Positions 32,967 through 40,762 of a DNA stretch of 45,242 nucleotides are shown here, one piece after another. Below the pieces are notes generated by a model, which saw nothing but the letters and a program-made list of their open reading frames with translations, was not told the DNA's origin and searched no databases. The translations under genes were made by a program, and so were the position numbers. This stretch comes from CAZLHO01 sp964559455 (GTDB lineage Bacteria > Krumholzibacteriota > Krumholzibacteriia > LZORAL124-64-63). Where the stretch lies: NCBI GenBank assembly GCA_964559455.1, contig CAZLHO010000022.1, forward strand, positions 1-45,242. The letters run 5' to 3'. How positions within the stretch are numbered: the first letter of the stretch is position 1; each line of letters opens with the position of its first letter.

Positions 32967-34450
32967 GCCGTTCCCCCTTCGTTGCCGCCCGCGGCCGTCG
33001 CGGGCAGGACGACGGTGAAGGTCGTTCCCTCGCCGGGCACGCTATCGACGTCGATGGCGCCGCCGGCGGCCTGCACGATGCTCAGGCAGATGGACAGGCC
33101 CAGGCCCGTCCCCTCTCCGGTCCTCTTCGTGGTGAAGAACGGGTCGAAGATCTTGTCCAGGTTCTCGGGTGCGATGCCGTGCCCCCGGTCGACGACGACA
33201 AGGACGACGCGCGGACCGTCGACCGCCGTGCGGACGTCGATGACGCCCCCCTCGTCCGAGGCGTCGCCGGCGTTGATCAGGAGGTTCATGATGACCTCCT
33301 GCAGGAGCTGGCCGTCGGCCAGGACCGGCGGCAGCCGCGGGTCGAGGTCGAGGCGCAGGCTGACGCCCTTGCGGCCGAAATCGAAAGAGACCAGGCGCTC
33401 GACGGCCTCCACGGCCTCGTTGAGCCGGACGGGCTCCGGCCCCGCCTGCTGCTGGCGGGCGAAGCCCAGCAGCTTGCGCAGGACGTTCGATGCGCTGTCC
33501 AGGCCTTCGTCCATCATGTCCAGGTACTCCGCCGTCTGCCGCCTGTTGTCCGGTTCGCTGCGGATCGAGTAGATGCAGTTGCGGACTCCGTTGATGGGGT
33601 TGTTGATCTCGTGGGCCAGGCCGCTGGCCAGTCGGCCGATCGACGCCAGCCGCTCGGCGTGCCACACCTGCCGCTGTGCGGCGAGCAGGTCCCGGCGGGA
33701 CTGGTCCAGCCGCTTCTGCATGATCCGGAAACGCTTGTAGAGCAGCCCGATCTCGTCCCTCCGCTCGGGCAGGGCCGGACCATCGACGGCGTTGATGTCC
33801 AGCGTGTCCATGGCCGTCACCAGCACCTGCAGCGAGTTGAGGATGCGGCTGAGCATCAGCCACAGCAGCAGCAGCAGGATCGAGGTCACCGAGATCGAGA
33901 TCAGCCCCAGCTGGAAGAAGCGGCGCCTGATCTCGGACCGGATGGAATCGGCCTCGACATCCAGGACCAGAACGCCCCAGCTCCGCTCGCCCGTCTTCAT
34001 GGGCAGCACCGTTTCCAGCACCCAGGCCCCCGTGCTCGAGCGGGCGATGGCCGTCAGGGGATCCCGGGCGGCCATGATCCCGTCCAGCGTGCCCGACACC
34101 CAGGGCGGCTCGTGGCTGTCCCAGCTGCGGGCGACCACCTCGCCGTCGGGCCCCAGGATGGTGATCGCGCCGAGGCGGGGGTTCTCCGCCATGAACATCG
34201 CGATGTAGTTGTCGAGGAATCCCTCCGTCTGGTAGAGGTCCTGGTCGGCGTTGATCAGGACGTCGATCACCGCCACGGAGAAGGCGCGGCCGACGGCCAG
34301 GGCGTTGCCCTCCTCCTGCGCGACCAGCGACGCCCGCCAGCTGTAGATCATGCCCCAGGACAGCAGCATCATGGTGAGGGTCGTGGTCGCGCCCACGGCG
34401 ACGAGGATCCGGGCGCGCAGGCCGCCCAGCGGCAGGATGGGGCCATTCAT
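32963..34450 (-). CDS. Membrane sensor histidine kinase
   Basis: A 495-residue kinase. The transmembrane helices are at about 14-36 and 181-203 and flank a periplasmic domain of about 145 residues (with GAITILGPDGEVVARSW, a Cache-like strand pattern). A HAMP-like stretch leads to the dimerisation helix with the phosphorylated H280 (LAHEINNPING). The ATPase follows: N box NLLINAGDA, G1 DRGHGIAP, F box FDPFFTTK and G2 GTGLGLS. It phosphorylates the adjacent NtrC-like regulator, whose start overlaps its stop. Its own start overlaps the end of the PhnD-like gene, so sensing is probably indirect, through the binding protein. Confidence 0.93.
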   Translation of the reverse strand: MNGPILPLGGLRARILVAVGATTTLTMMLLSWGMIYSWRASLVAQEEGNALAVGRAFSVAVIDVLINADQDLYQTEGFLDNYIAMFMAENPRLGAITILGPDGEVVARSWDSHEPPWVSGTLDGIMAARDPLTAIARSSTGAWVLETVLPMKTGERSWGVLVLDVEADSIRSEIRRRFFQLGLISISVTSILLLLLWLMLSRILNSLQVLVTAMDTLDINAVDGPALPERRDEIGLLYKRFRIMQKRLDQSRRDLLAAQRQVWHAERLASIGRLASGLAHEINNPINGVRNCIYSIRSEPDNRRQTAEYLDMMDEGLDSASNVLRKLLGFARQQQAGPEPVRLNEAVEAVERLVSFDFGRKGVSLRLDLDPRLPPVLADGQLLQEVIMNLLINAGDASDEGGVIDVRTAVDGPRVVLVVVDRGHGIAPENLDKIFDPFFTTKRTGEGTGLGLSICLSIVQAAGGAIDVDSVPGEGTTFTVVLPATAAGGNEGGTA

Positions 34451-35355
34451 TCTCTACCCTCCGCGTCGCCGAAGGCCTGCTTGTACTGGTCCATGTCGAC
34501 GCTGACGAATCCCTGCGAGAACTCCGGCGTCCAGGTGTCGAGAACGGCGCGGCCCCGTTGCGAGGCCGGATCGACGGCCAGCAGGAGGCGCACGATCTCG
34601 TCGACGGCCTCGGCCGACGACGAGCGGTTGCCGACCAGGGGCGGGCCCGGGATGGCTTCGGAGCGGGCCACGGCCACCAGGCCTTCATTCCGATAACGCT
34701 CGGCCACCGACTCCTTGACGACCCCGGCGTCGAAATTCCCGCGCAGGACCTGCCACACCACGGTCTGGTGATGCTCGAAGTGGTGCACGGAGTCCAGGTC
34801 GGCCATCGTCAGGCCGACCCGAGGCAGGCCCGAGGTCTCGAGCCAGTTCCCGCTCCACGACTGGTCGGAAGGCAGGGCGACGCGGCGGTGGGCCAGATGC
34901 TCCAAGCGATCCACCCCGCTGGCCGGGCTCGTGACCAGGACCGCGTGGAATTCGGATTTCCCCTCGTCGTTCAGGGGCGCCAGCAGCGGGACGAGTCCTC
35001 CCCCGGGATCGAGCCTGCTCGTCATCCACGCGCCCAGGAACGAGGCCGCCACCTCGCCGGCGCGCAGGCGGTCCACGGCGTCCTGGTAGCTCCTGCTCAG
35101 GCGCAGCTCGTAATGGAAGGTCCCATGGCGGTTCAGATAGTCCAGGATGGGCTGGTACCCGGCGTAGATGATGTTCGGGGCGAAGCGGGAAACGACCCCG
35201 ATCCGGATCGTGGCGCCCTGGGGCGAGGGGCCGGCGGCGGCGGCGGCGTCCGGCGTCCTTTCGATCCCCAGCAGATCGTTCAACACCATCCCGTTGACCG
35301 CCAGCAGCGCCAAAACGGCCGTCATGAGGAATAATGGAGTAATAACACGCTTCAT
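34447..35355 (-). CDS. PhnD-type periplasmic binding protein (sensor component)
   Basis: A 302-residue protein with an N-terminal hydrophobic segment (VITPLFLMTAVLALLAVNGMVL) that may be a membrane anchor or a signal. Then comes a phosphonate/phosphate-type substrate-binding fold: IRIGVVSRFAPNIIYAGYQPILDYL, DRLRAGEVAASFLGAW, RVALPSDQSWSGNWLE, DAGVVKESVAERY and LLAVDPASQRGRAVLDTW. No transporter subunits adjoin it. Instead it overlaps the kinase gene by four bases, so it most likely presents a small oxyanion or phosphonate-like ligand to the kinase. ATG 35355 is chosen because the membrane segment follows immediately; AAGG lies eight bases upstream. Confidence 0.87.
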   Translation of the reverse strand: MKRVITPLFLMTAVLALLAVNGMVLNDLLGIERTPDAAAAAGPSPQGATIRIGVVSRFAPNIIYAGYQPILDYLNRHGTFHYELRLSRSYQDAVDRLRAGEVAASFLGAWMTSRLDPGGGLVPLLAPLNDEGKSEFHAVLVTSPASGVDRLEHLAHRRVALPSDQSWSGNWLETSGLPRVGLTMADLDSVHHFEHHQTVVWQVLRGNFDAGVVKESVAERYRNEGLVAVARSEAIPGPPLVGNRSSSAEAVDEIVRLLLAVDPASQRGRAVLDTWTPEFSQGFVSVDMDQYKQAFGDAEGRE

Positions 35356-35424
35356 GCGGCGAACCTTAGCGCATGCGGCGAGATTTCGCCAGAAAAACGG
35401 CGAACCATCGCCGCCCCCCACAGG

Positions 35425-35442
35425 CAGTGCTGTAAAACACTG
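35425..35442. promoter_or_regulatory. Candidate activator site (dyad) upstream of the sigma-54 promoter
   Basis: CAGTG (35425-35429) and CACTG (35438-35442) form an inverted repeat with an 8-base spacer. CTGTAAA is also repeated at 35430-35436 and 35440-35446, one helical turn apart. The dyad is centred about 65 bases before the predicted start, a plausible place for an NtrC-type enhancer. Confidence 0.5.
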
Positions 35443-35472
35443 TAAATAAACGGCTTATAGGATGGTCGCCGC

Positions 35473-35488
35473 TGGCACATGCGTTGCT
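35473..35488 (+). promoter_or_regulatory. Sigma-54 promoter of the CYTH/transporter genes
   Basis: TGGCAC (35473-35478), five bases, TTGCT (35484-35488). The -24 GG and -12 GC are exactly ten bases apart, which is the sigma-54 requirement. The start site is expected near 35499, about 42 bases before ATG 35541. It faces away from the operon that encodes a sigma-54 activator. Confidence 0.8.
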
Positions 35489-35540
35489 CTCCACCATGTG
35501 AACCGATCCCACATTCCCGGGAAAAGAGGACGGGTCGACC

Positions 35541-36002
35541 ATGGGCAAGGAAATCGAACGCAAGTTCCTGATCGCCGACGATCGGTGGCGCGAAGGCGCC
35601 GAAGGGACCCTCTTCCGCCAGGGCTACCTGAACAGCGCCAAGGAGCGGGTGGTCCGCGTGCGCACCATGGGCGACAGGGCGGCCCTGACCATCAAGGGGA
35701 TCACCACCGGGGCGAGCCGGCTGGAGTTCGAATACGACATCCCCCTGGGTGACGCCGCCCAGCTGCTGGAACTCTGCGAACAGCCCCTGATCGAGAAGAC
35801 GCGCTACAAGATCCCCCACGGGGGTCTGGTGTGGGAGATCGACGAGTTCCACGGCGTCAACGACGGCCTGGTCGTGGCCGAATGCGAGCTGGAATCCGAG
35901 GACCAGGCGATCGCCAAGCCCGACTGGGTCGGCGACGAGGTCACGGGCGACGCCCGTTACTTCAACTCGAACCTCATCGCCAAGCCCTTCACCAAGTGGT
36001 AG
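35541..36002 (+). CDS. CYTH-domain triphosphatase-like protein
   Basis: A 153-residue cytoplasmic enzyme of the CYTH family. It begins MGKEIERKFLI, the ExExK signature. The tunnel strands follow: RQGYL, VVRVRTMGDRAALTIKG, RLEFEYDIPL, IEKTRYKIP, LVWEIDEFHG and LVVAECELESED. Bacterial short CYTH proteins hydrolyse inorganic tripolyphosphate or similar linear triphosphates with a divalent metal. Length and motif spacing are standard, so activity is likely. It is the first gene after the sigma-54 promoter; AGAGGA precedes the ATG by about ten bases. The transporter gene follows after 40 bases, which suggests one operon. Confidence 0.92.
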   Translation: MGKEIERKFLIADDRWREGAEGTLFRQGYLNSAKERVVRVRTMGDRAALTIKGITTGASRLEFEYDIPLGDAAQLLELCEQPLIEKTRYKIPHGGLVWEIDEFHGVNDGLVVAECELESEDQAIAKPDWVGDEVTGDARYFNSNLIAKPFTKW

Positions 36003-36042
36003 GCGCAATGGCATCCATGGCCGGAAAGCACGGGGGGCGGAC

Positions 36043-37605
36043 GTGACCGCGGGCGCCGCCACGGCCCACGCCAAGGCCGTCCTCGGCAGGATCGACGAGA
36101 TCCTCGACCTCAGCCGGAGCAAGCTGAGCCAGGTGCCCGAGAAGAAGCTGACGCCCAGCGAGCGCTGGATGCGGCTCCTCGGCTTCCCCGCCGGCGTCCT
36201 GGCCTTCTTGTCCCTGTACTACATGCCCACCCCCGACGGCCTGACCACCGCCGGCCAGGTGGTCATCGCCACCTTCGCCGCGGCCCTGGTCTGGTGGGTC
36301 ACCGAGCCCATCCCCACGCACGTCACCAGCCTCGTGCTCATGGGCCTGCTCGTCTTCTTCCACGGCTGGGACGAGACCAGCGTGCTGGGCGTGCTGGGGT
36401 TCAGCGTCATCTGGCTGAACGTGCTGGCCTTCATCCTGTCCTCGATGCTGGTCAAGACGAACCTCGCCAAGCGCATCGCACTGGCGCTGATGGTGCGCTT
36501 CGGCCGACGCAGCAAGTGGATCCTGCTGGCCTTTTTCTGCCTCAACCTGTTCCTGGCGGCGCTCATCCCGGCCACGGCCGCGCGCGCGGCCATCCTGCTG
36601 CCGATCATGATCGTGGTGGCCAGCATCTACGGGGCGAGCAACAAGAACCCCAACAACTTCGGGCGGAACCTCTTCCTGCAGAACCTGCAGGGCATCAACT
36701 TCTGCAGCAGCGCCTACATGACCGGCAGCAACGCGAACCTCATCGCGGTGGCCTTCATCCTGTCGATGAGCGGCAGTCGCGTCTACTACACCGACTGGTT
36801 CTTCGCCGCGTTGCCCGTGGTCATCGCGGCCATGCTGATCAGCTGGTACATCGGGCCGCGGTTCGTGTTCAGGATCCCCCCCGAGCAGCAGCAACCGGTC
36901 GTCGAGGGCGGCCTGGACAAGATGAAGGAGAAGCTGCAGGAGATGGGCCCGATCTCGGCCGCCGAGAAGCGGGCCGCCGCGATCTTCGGCCTGGTGATCG
37001 TGCTCTGGGTCACGGACAAGCTGCACATGAACGCGCTCGGCTTCGAGATCTCGGCGGTCATGGCGGCCTTCATCGGGGCCGTGATCGCCCTGTTCCCGAA
37101 GATCGGCCTGCTCAAATGGAACGAGGCCGACATCCCCTGGCACCTGATGCTCTTCTCCTGCGGCGCCTACGCGGGAGGCCTGGCCCTCAACGACACTGGA
37201 GCCGCCCGCTGGCTGGTCGGCTCCCTTTTCGACAAGATGAACATCCAGCCCGGCGTGAACTTCTGGCTGGTCTACTGCGTCATCATCACCGTGAACATGT
37301 TCAGCCACCTGTTCTTCACCAGCAAGACCATGCGCACGCTGATCTTCATCCCCTTCGTCATCGCCATCGCGCAGAACCTGGGCTTCGACCCGCTGTGGCT
37401 GGCCCTGCCCTCGGCGTTCACGATCGACTGGGTGATCGGCCTGCCCATCAACGCCAAGCCCAACGTGATCCTGTTCTCGACCGGCCAATATTCCGTGCTC
37501 GATAACCTCAAGTACGGGCTGATAATGACCGCCATCGGCACCGTGCTGCTCATCGTGGCCGGGCTCACCTGGTTCCGGGTGCTCGGCATAACGCCGGGAT
37601 TCTGA
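36043..37605 (+). CDS. DASS/SLC13-type anion transporter
   Basis: A 520-residue inner-membrane transporter of the divalent anion:sodium symporter family. About 11 to 12 hydrophobic segments are present. The family landmarks are VWWVTEPIPTHVTSLVLMGLL, the first substrate/sodium loop region with NLFLAALIPATAARAAILLPI, and SAYMTGSNANLIAVAF. Near the end come FTSKTMRTLIFIPF and PSAFTIDWVIGLPINAKPNVILFSTG. Substrates in the family are di- and tricarboxylates, sulfate or phosphate, and the sequence does not decide between them. The start is GTG 36043, with a G-rich ribosome site; nearby ATGs are out of frame. A 34-residue cytoplasmic N-terminal extension is unusual. The next gene starts two bases after its stop. 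Confidence 0.9.
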   Translation: MTAGAATAHAKAVLGRIDEILDLSRSKLSQVPEKKLTPSERWMRLLGFPAGVLAFLSLYYMPTPDGLTTAGQVVIATFAAALVWWVTEPIPTHVTSLVLMGLLVFFHGWDETSVLGVLGFSVIWLNVLAFILSSMLVKTNLAKRIALALMVRFGRRSKWILLAFFCLNLFLAALIPATAARAAILLPIMIVVASIYGASNKNPNNFGRNLFLQNLQGINFCSSAYMTGSNANLIAVAFILSMSGSRVYYTDWFFAALPVVIAAMLISWYIGPRFVFRIPPEQQQPVVEGGLDKMKEKLQEMGPISAAEKRAAAIFGLVIVLWVTDKLHMNALGFEISAVMAAFIGAVIALFPKIGLLKWNEADIPWHLMLFSCGAYAGGLALNDTGAARWLVGSLFDKMNIQPGVNFWLVYCVIITVNMFSHLFFTSKTMRTLIFIPFVIAIAQNLGFDPLWLALPSAFTIDWVIGLPINAKPNVILFSTGQYSVLDNLKYGLIMTAIGTVLLIVAGLTWFRVLGITPGF

Positions 37606-37607
37606 TC

Positions 37608-38423
37608 ATGACGGCCAGGAAAGTCGCCATCATGCTCGCGATCGCGGCCCTGACCGGGCTGACGCTCTTCGTCATCTCGCTCATCGACGGCGAGGCCTTC
37701 GGCGCCGTCACCTCGTCCGGATCCGACGCCTCCGCCCTGCCGGACACGCTGGCGTTCCTGCACGAGCGGATCACGGTCGGGCCGGACGGCGACGCCGTCG
37801 TCGAGGTCACCGCGGTCCTCGGGCGCGGCGTCGCCGGCGACCTCCTGCTGCCCTTCGACTTCGAGGACGGCCGCGACCTGGCCGTCCTGTCGGGCCCGGC
37901 CCGATTCCCGCGCGACGACGGCGGCGCGGCGAGCCCCCTGCGCGAGGTCCTCGGCCGGACCTATCTGAACCTGGAGACCTCGCCCTCGGCGTCGGCAGGA
38001 GACAGCGTCGTCGTTCGCGCCGCGGTCGGGGGCTGGTTCGACCGCGGCGGCGCGCGCCGGGACTACGGCGAATACAGCCTGGCGATCGGCTACGTCAACA
38101 CCTCGCGCTTCGTGTTCCGCGACTTCTCCCTGGAACTGGTCCTGCCGGAGGGTCTGCTGGTCCACTCCGTGACGGACGTGGCCCCCCCACACGACCCCAA
38201 GAAGAACCCCGAGCCGCCCTACGCGATCGGCAGGGAAGCCGATCACGGGTGGGCCGGGCTGCGCCTCGCGGATTTCTCCCCGGCGGAGACCTGCCGCCTG
38301 GCGCTGCGGGTGCGGCCGACCCGACGCGGCCCGATCCCCCTGGTGGTCGGCCTCGCGGCCGCCCTGCTGTATCTTGTGTTCTTCCGCGACGTGCTCAAGC
38401 CCGAGCCCCGGGAGTCGGCATGA
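37608..38423 (+). CDS. Two-helix membrane protein of unknown function, coupled to the transporter
   Basis: A 271-residue protein with a transmembrane helix at each end (about 5-25, KVAIMLAIAALTGLTLFVISLI, and 240-260, GPIPLVVGLAAALLYLVFF). A periplasmic beta-sandwich-like region lies between them (ALPDTLAFLHERITVGPDGDAVVEVTAVLGR, YGEYSLAIGYVNTSRFVFRDFSLELVLPEGL, CRLALRVRPTRR). The family is not recognised. Because it starts two bases after the transporter stop, it is very likely made in step with it. It could be an accessory subunit that contacts the porin or the transporter from the periplasmic side; that is inference. Confidence 0.75.
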   Translation: MTARKVAIMLAIAALTGLTLFVISLIDGEAFGAVTSSGSDASALPDTLAFLHERITVGPDGDAVVEVTAVLGRGVAGDLLLPFDFEDGRDLAVLSGPARFPRDDGGAASPLREVLGRTYLNLETSPSASAGDSVVVRAAVGGWFDRGGARRDYGEYSLAIGYVNTSRFVFRDFSLELVLPEGLLVHSVTDVAPPHDPKKNPEPPYAIGREADHGWAGLRLADFSPAETCRLALRVRPTRRGPIPLVVGLAAALLYLVFFRDVLKPEPRESA

Positions 38424-38686
38424 CCATGAAGGCGAAGAACGACGCCAGCCTCGACATCGCGGAACGGGGATCCGCGTCGGGCGGCCGATCGCGGTCAACG
38501 CGACGGTCCTCACAATCCGGAACAGCCGCCCGCCCTGCGCTCCCGGCGGGGCCGCGGCTTCGATCATACATGTCGGATGGAACCGGCCCGCACGGAGAAC
38601 GCGCCGAACGGGCCATGAACATTGATCTGGACGGCAAGCTGTCCGCCCTGGACCGCAATTCCGGGACGGACCCATCGGACGAGTAG
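38420..38686 (+). CDS. Possible small coupled ORF (doubtful)
   Basis: The 310 bases between the 37608 gene and the porin hold one candidate. It is an 88-codon frame starting MTMKAKNDASLDIAERG, whose ATG overlaps the preceding stop (ATGA). The middle is arginine- and serine-rich (GGRSRSTRRSSQSG) and the end acidic (NIDLDGKLSALDRNSGTDPSDE). There is no transmembrane helix and no known family. The coupled start favours translation; the low-complexity composition favours an accident. Nothing else is visible in the gap. Confidence 0.25.
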   Translation: MTMKAKNDASLDIAERGSASGGRSRSTRRSSQSGTAARPALPAGPRLRSYMSDGTGPHGERAERAMNIDLDGKLSALDRNSGTDPSDE

Positions 38687-38733
38687 CCCGGCGAACGGGC
38701 GACGCGTCCGCAACCCCTGCAAGGAGAGCAGTA

Positions 38734-40035
38734 ATGCGTAATTGGTTCATCAGAATCGCGATGGTCACGGTCCTGGCGGCCATGGCCGGCACGGCCCTGG
38801 CGGGCTCCTCGCCGCTGAACGCCACCGCCGAGGACGGCATCCTGGTCTTCGAGTCGGACGACAGCCAGTTCAAGTGGTGGCTGGACGCTCGCGCCTACAT
38901 CGACATGGCCACGTACTTCGACGACGGCCCGCTCTACTACTCCGAGGACGACTTCGACGACCCGGATGACTGGGCCGACTACGAGGACGAGTTCGCCGAC
39001 TTCTTCGAGCGCCAGAACAGCCTGGCCGGCGGCGTCATGCTGCGCCGCGTGCGCCTGGCCATCAAGTCCCAGCTCTGGGGCGACTGGTACAGCGAGGTCG
39101 ACATGGACTTCGCCGAGGAGAGCGCGGCGCTCAAGGACGCCTACATCAGCTACCGCGGCCTGTTCAACGGCAACGGCCGCGTGCGCATCGGCAACTTCCG
39201 CCAGCCCTTCGGCCTGGAGGAAGTGACCACCAGCCGCAACCTCACCTTCATGGAGCGCAGCCAGGGCACCGATCCCTTCGTGGTCGGGCGCCGCGTCGGC
39301 CTCGAGGTCACCCAGTGGCAGGACAAGTACCGCTGGTCGGTGTCCGCCTTCGGCGGGGACGTCGAGGACTACGTCAAGCTGGCCAACGAGCAGGTCAACT
39401 TCGCGGCCCGGTTCAACTACACGCCCATCCGCGAGGATGACAGCGTGCTGATGATCGGCGCCGCAGGCACCATGCAGAAGCCCACCTGGATCGACTACGA
39501 CATCAAGGTCAACACGCGGCCGGAGACCAACGTCTCGGACACCAAGTTCGTCTACGCCAAGTACAAGGACGTCGACAAGTACAACGTCCTGGGCGGCGAG
39601 CTGGCCTACGTGAACAAGCGCCTGCGCGTGCAGGCCGAGTACATGTCGGCCAAGTACACCTTCCTCGACGGCGAGGACGAGGACGTGAGCAACACCGGCG
39701 GCTACGTCTACGCCTCCTACTTCCTGACCGACGACGGCTACACCTACGATCACAAGGACGCCGAGTTCGCACGCCTGGTGCCCCGGAACGAGGGCGGCGC
39801 CTGGGAGATCGCGGCCCGCTACTCCAGCATCGACCTGAACGACGAGGACGTCGACGCGATGTACGGCTCGTCGACCGCCTTCACCCTGGGCCTGAACTAC
39901 TATCCCAATCCGAACATCCGTTGGATGCTCAACTACGGGATGGTGGACAACGACGAATACGCCACCGGTCGCGGCAACTACAAGGGCGACTACGATTTCG
40001 AATACCTGAGCATGCGGTTCATGACCGCCTTCTAG
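38734..40035 (+). CDS. Phosphate-selective porin O/P-type outer-membrane channel
   Basis: A 433-residue outer-membrane protein. A signal peptide (1-23, ending GTALA) precedes a barrel with the porin O/P family features. These are an early FKWWLDARAYIDMATYF strand, the typical RRVRLAIKSQLWGDWYSEVDMDFAEESAALKDAYISYRG, GRVRIGNFRQPFGLEEVTTSRNLTFMERS, a late WEIAARYSSIDLND, and a final aromatic strand DFEYLSMRFMTAF. OprP takes up phosphate and OprO pyrophosphate; selectivity cannot be read here. AAGGAGAG lies seven bases before the ATG. An acidic loop (DDFDDPDDWADYEDEFADF) near residue 75 is unusual for an anion channel. A terminator-like hairpin follows the gene. Confidence 0.9.
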   Translation: MRNWFIRIAMVTVLAAMAGTALAGSSPLNATAEDGILVFESDDSQFKWWLDARAYIDMATYFDDGPLYYSEDDFDDPDDWADYEDEFADFFERQNSLAGGVMLRRVRLAIKSQLWGDWYSEVDMDFAEESAALKDAYISYRGLFNGNGRVRIGNFRQPFGLEEVTTSRNLTFMERSQGTDPFVVGRRVGLEVTQWQDKYRWSVSAFGGDVEDYVKLANEQVNFAARFNYTPIREDDSVLMIGAAGTMQKPTWIDYDIKVNTRPETNVSDTKFVYAKYKDVDKYNVLGGELAYVNKRLRVQAEYMSAKYTFLDGEDEDVSNTGGYVYASYFLTDDGYTYDHKDAEFARLVPRNEGGAWEIAARYSSIDLNDEDVDAMYGSSTAFTLGLNYYPNPNIRWMLNYGMVDNDEYATGRGNYKGDYDFEYLSMRFMTAF

Positions 40036-40050
40036 GTCGGTCCCGAGTCC

Positions 40051-40084
40051 GGACCGGGGTCGGCGAAGCCGGCCCCGGTCCTTT
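40051..40084 (+). terminator. Terminator or attenuator after the porin gene
   Basis: Stem of 14 bp with one G-U pair (40051-40064 with 40068-40081, loop GAA), followed by TTTC. The next gene starts 18 bases later on the same strand, so it may reduce rather than end transcription. Confidence 0.7.
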
Positions 40085-40101
40085 CAAGAGGAGATGCGAG
40101 G

Positions 40102-40746
40102 ATGGCCAAGGAAGGGCTGAAGATCGGCGAGGTGTCCAGGCCCCGCTTCGAGTTCCGCACCTTCGGGCAGGACTTCGGCCGTCAGGCCCACCGGATGGCC
40201 CGCCTGTCCGTGCCCGTGCCCGAGAAGGTCTGGGAACGCAATTCGAGCGAGATCTACATCGTGTCGAGATCCAACGACATCAACAACACCAAGATCCGCG
40301 ACGGCAAGATGGACATCAAGACCTTCGTCACCGAGAAGCGCGGGCTGGAGCAGTGGAATCCCCTGATGAAAGGCGAGTTCCCGCTTTCACGGGAAGTGCT
40401 GGCCGGCGAGGTCTTCCCGGCCTTCCAGGTCGAAGCCCCGGTCTTCGCCAAGGACGAATACTCCCTGGAGGAGTTCCTGGCGATGGTCGCCGCCCATCCA
40501 GAACTGCAGGCCGTGAAGGTGCACAAGCGCCGGTTCGGGTACATGGTCAACGACACCATCTGCGAGGTGGCCGAGGTGCTCATCAACGGCGCCCGGGTGA
40601 TGACCGTCAACTCCGAATCGACCGAGATCGACGACATCCTGAAAACCATGGACATGGTCGGCCTGACCGGCATCGAGAACATCAACTACCTGCAGGCCAT
40701 CAAGCGGGTCATCGGCTGGATAGACAAGGACCTGGCCGGCGCCTGA
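40102..40746 (+). CDS. Divergent CYTH-like tunnel-fold protein
   Basis: A 214-residue cytoplasmic protein, AGGAG-preceded, with no signal peptide. It lacks the ExExK start but shows the same order of strands as the CYTH protein at 35541. RFEFRTFG comes first, then SEIYIVSR, then NNTKIRDGKMDIKTFV (compare VRVRTMGDRAALTIKG). VHKRRFGYMV (compare IEKTRYKIP), TICEVAEVLINGARVMTVNSESTE (compare LVWEIDEFHGVNDGLVVAECELES) and a helical NINYLQAIKRVIGW end follow. I infer a triphosphate-tunnel relative with altered metal site. Its substrate is unknown. It follows the porin and may share its transcript past a hairpin. Confidence 0.75.
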   Translation: MAKEGLKIGEVSRPRFEFRTFGQDFGRQAHRMARLSVPVPEKVWERNSSEIYIVSRSNDINNTKIRDGKMDIKTFVTEKRGLEQWNPLMKGEFPLSREVLAGEVFPAFQVEAPVFAKDEYSLEEFLAMVAAHPELQAVKVHKRRFGYMVNDTICEVAEVLINGARVMTVNSESTEIDDILKTMDMVGLTGIENINYLQAIKRVIGWIDKDLAGA

Positions 40747-40755
40747 TCGCCGGCC
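40734..40755. terminator. Hairpin over the stop codon of the 40102 gene
   Basis: GGCCGGCG (40734-40741) pairs perfectly with CGCCGGCC (40748-40755) around the TGA stop. It lies in the 16-base gap to the convergent nuclease gene. There is no T tract on either side, so its role as a terminator is uncertain. Confidence 0.35.
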
Positions 40756-40762
40756 GCCCGTC

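Noticed and set aside
35352..36122. Minus-strand open frame across the sigma-54 promoter and CYTH gene
   Set aside because: It is antisense to a canonical CYTH protein and would run through the divergent promoter region.
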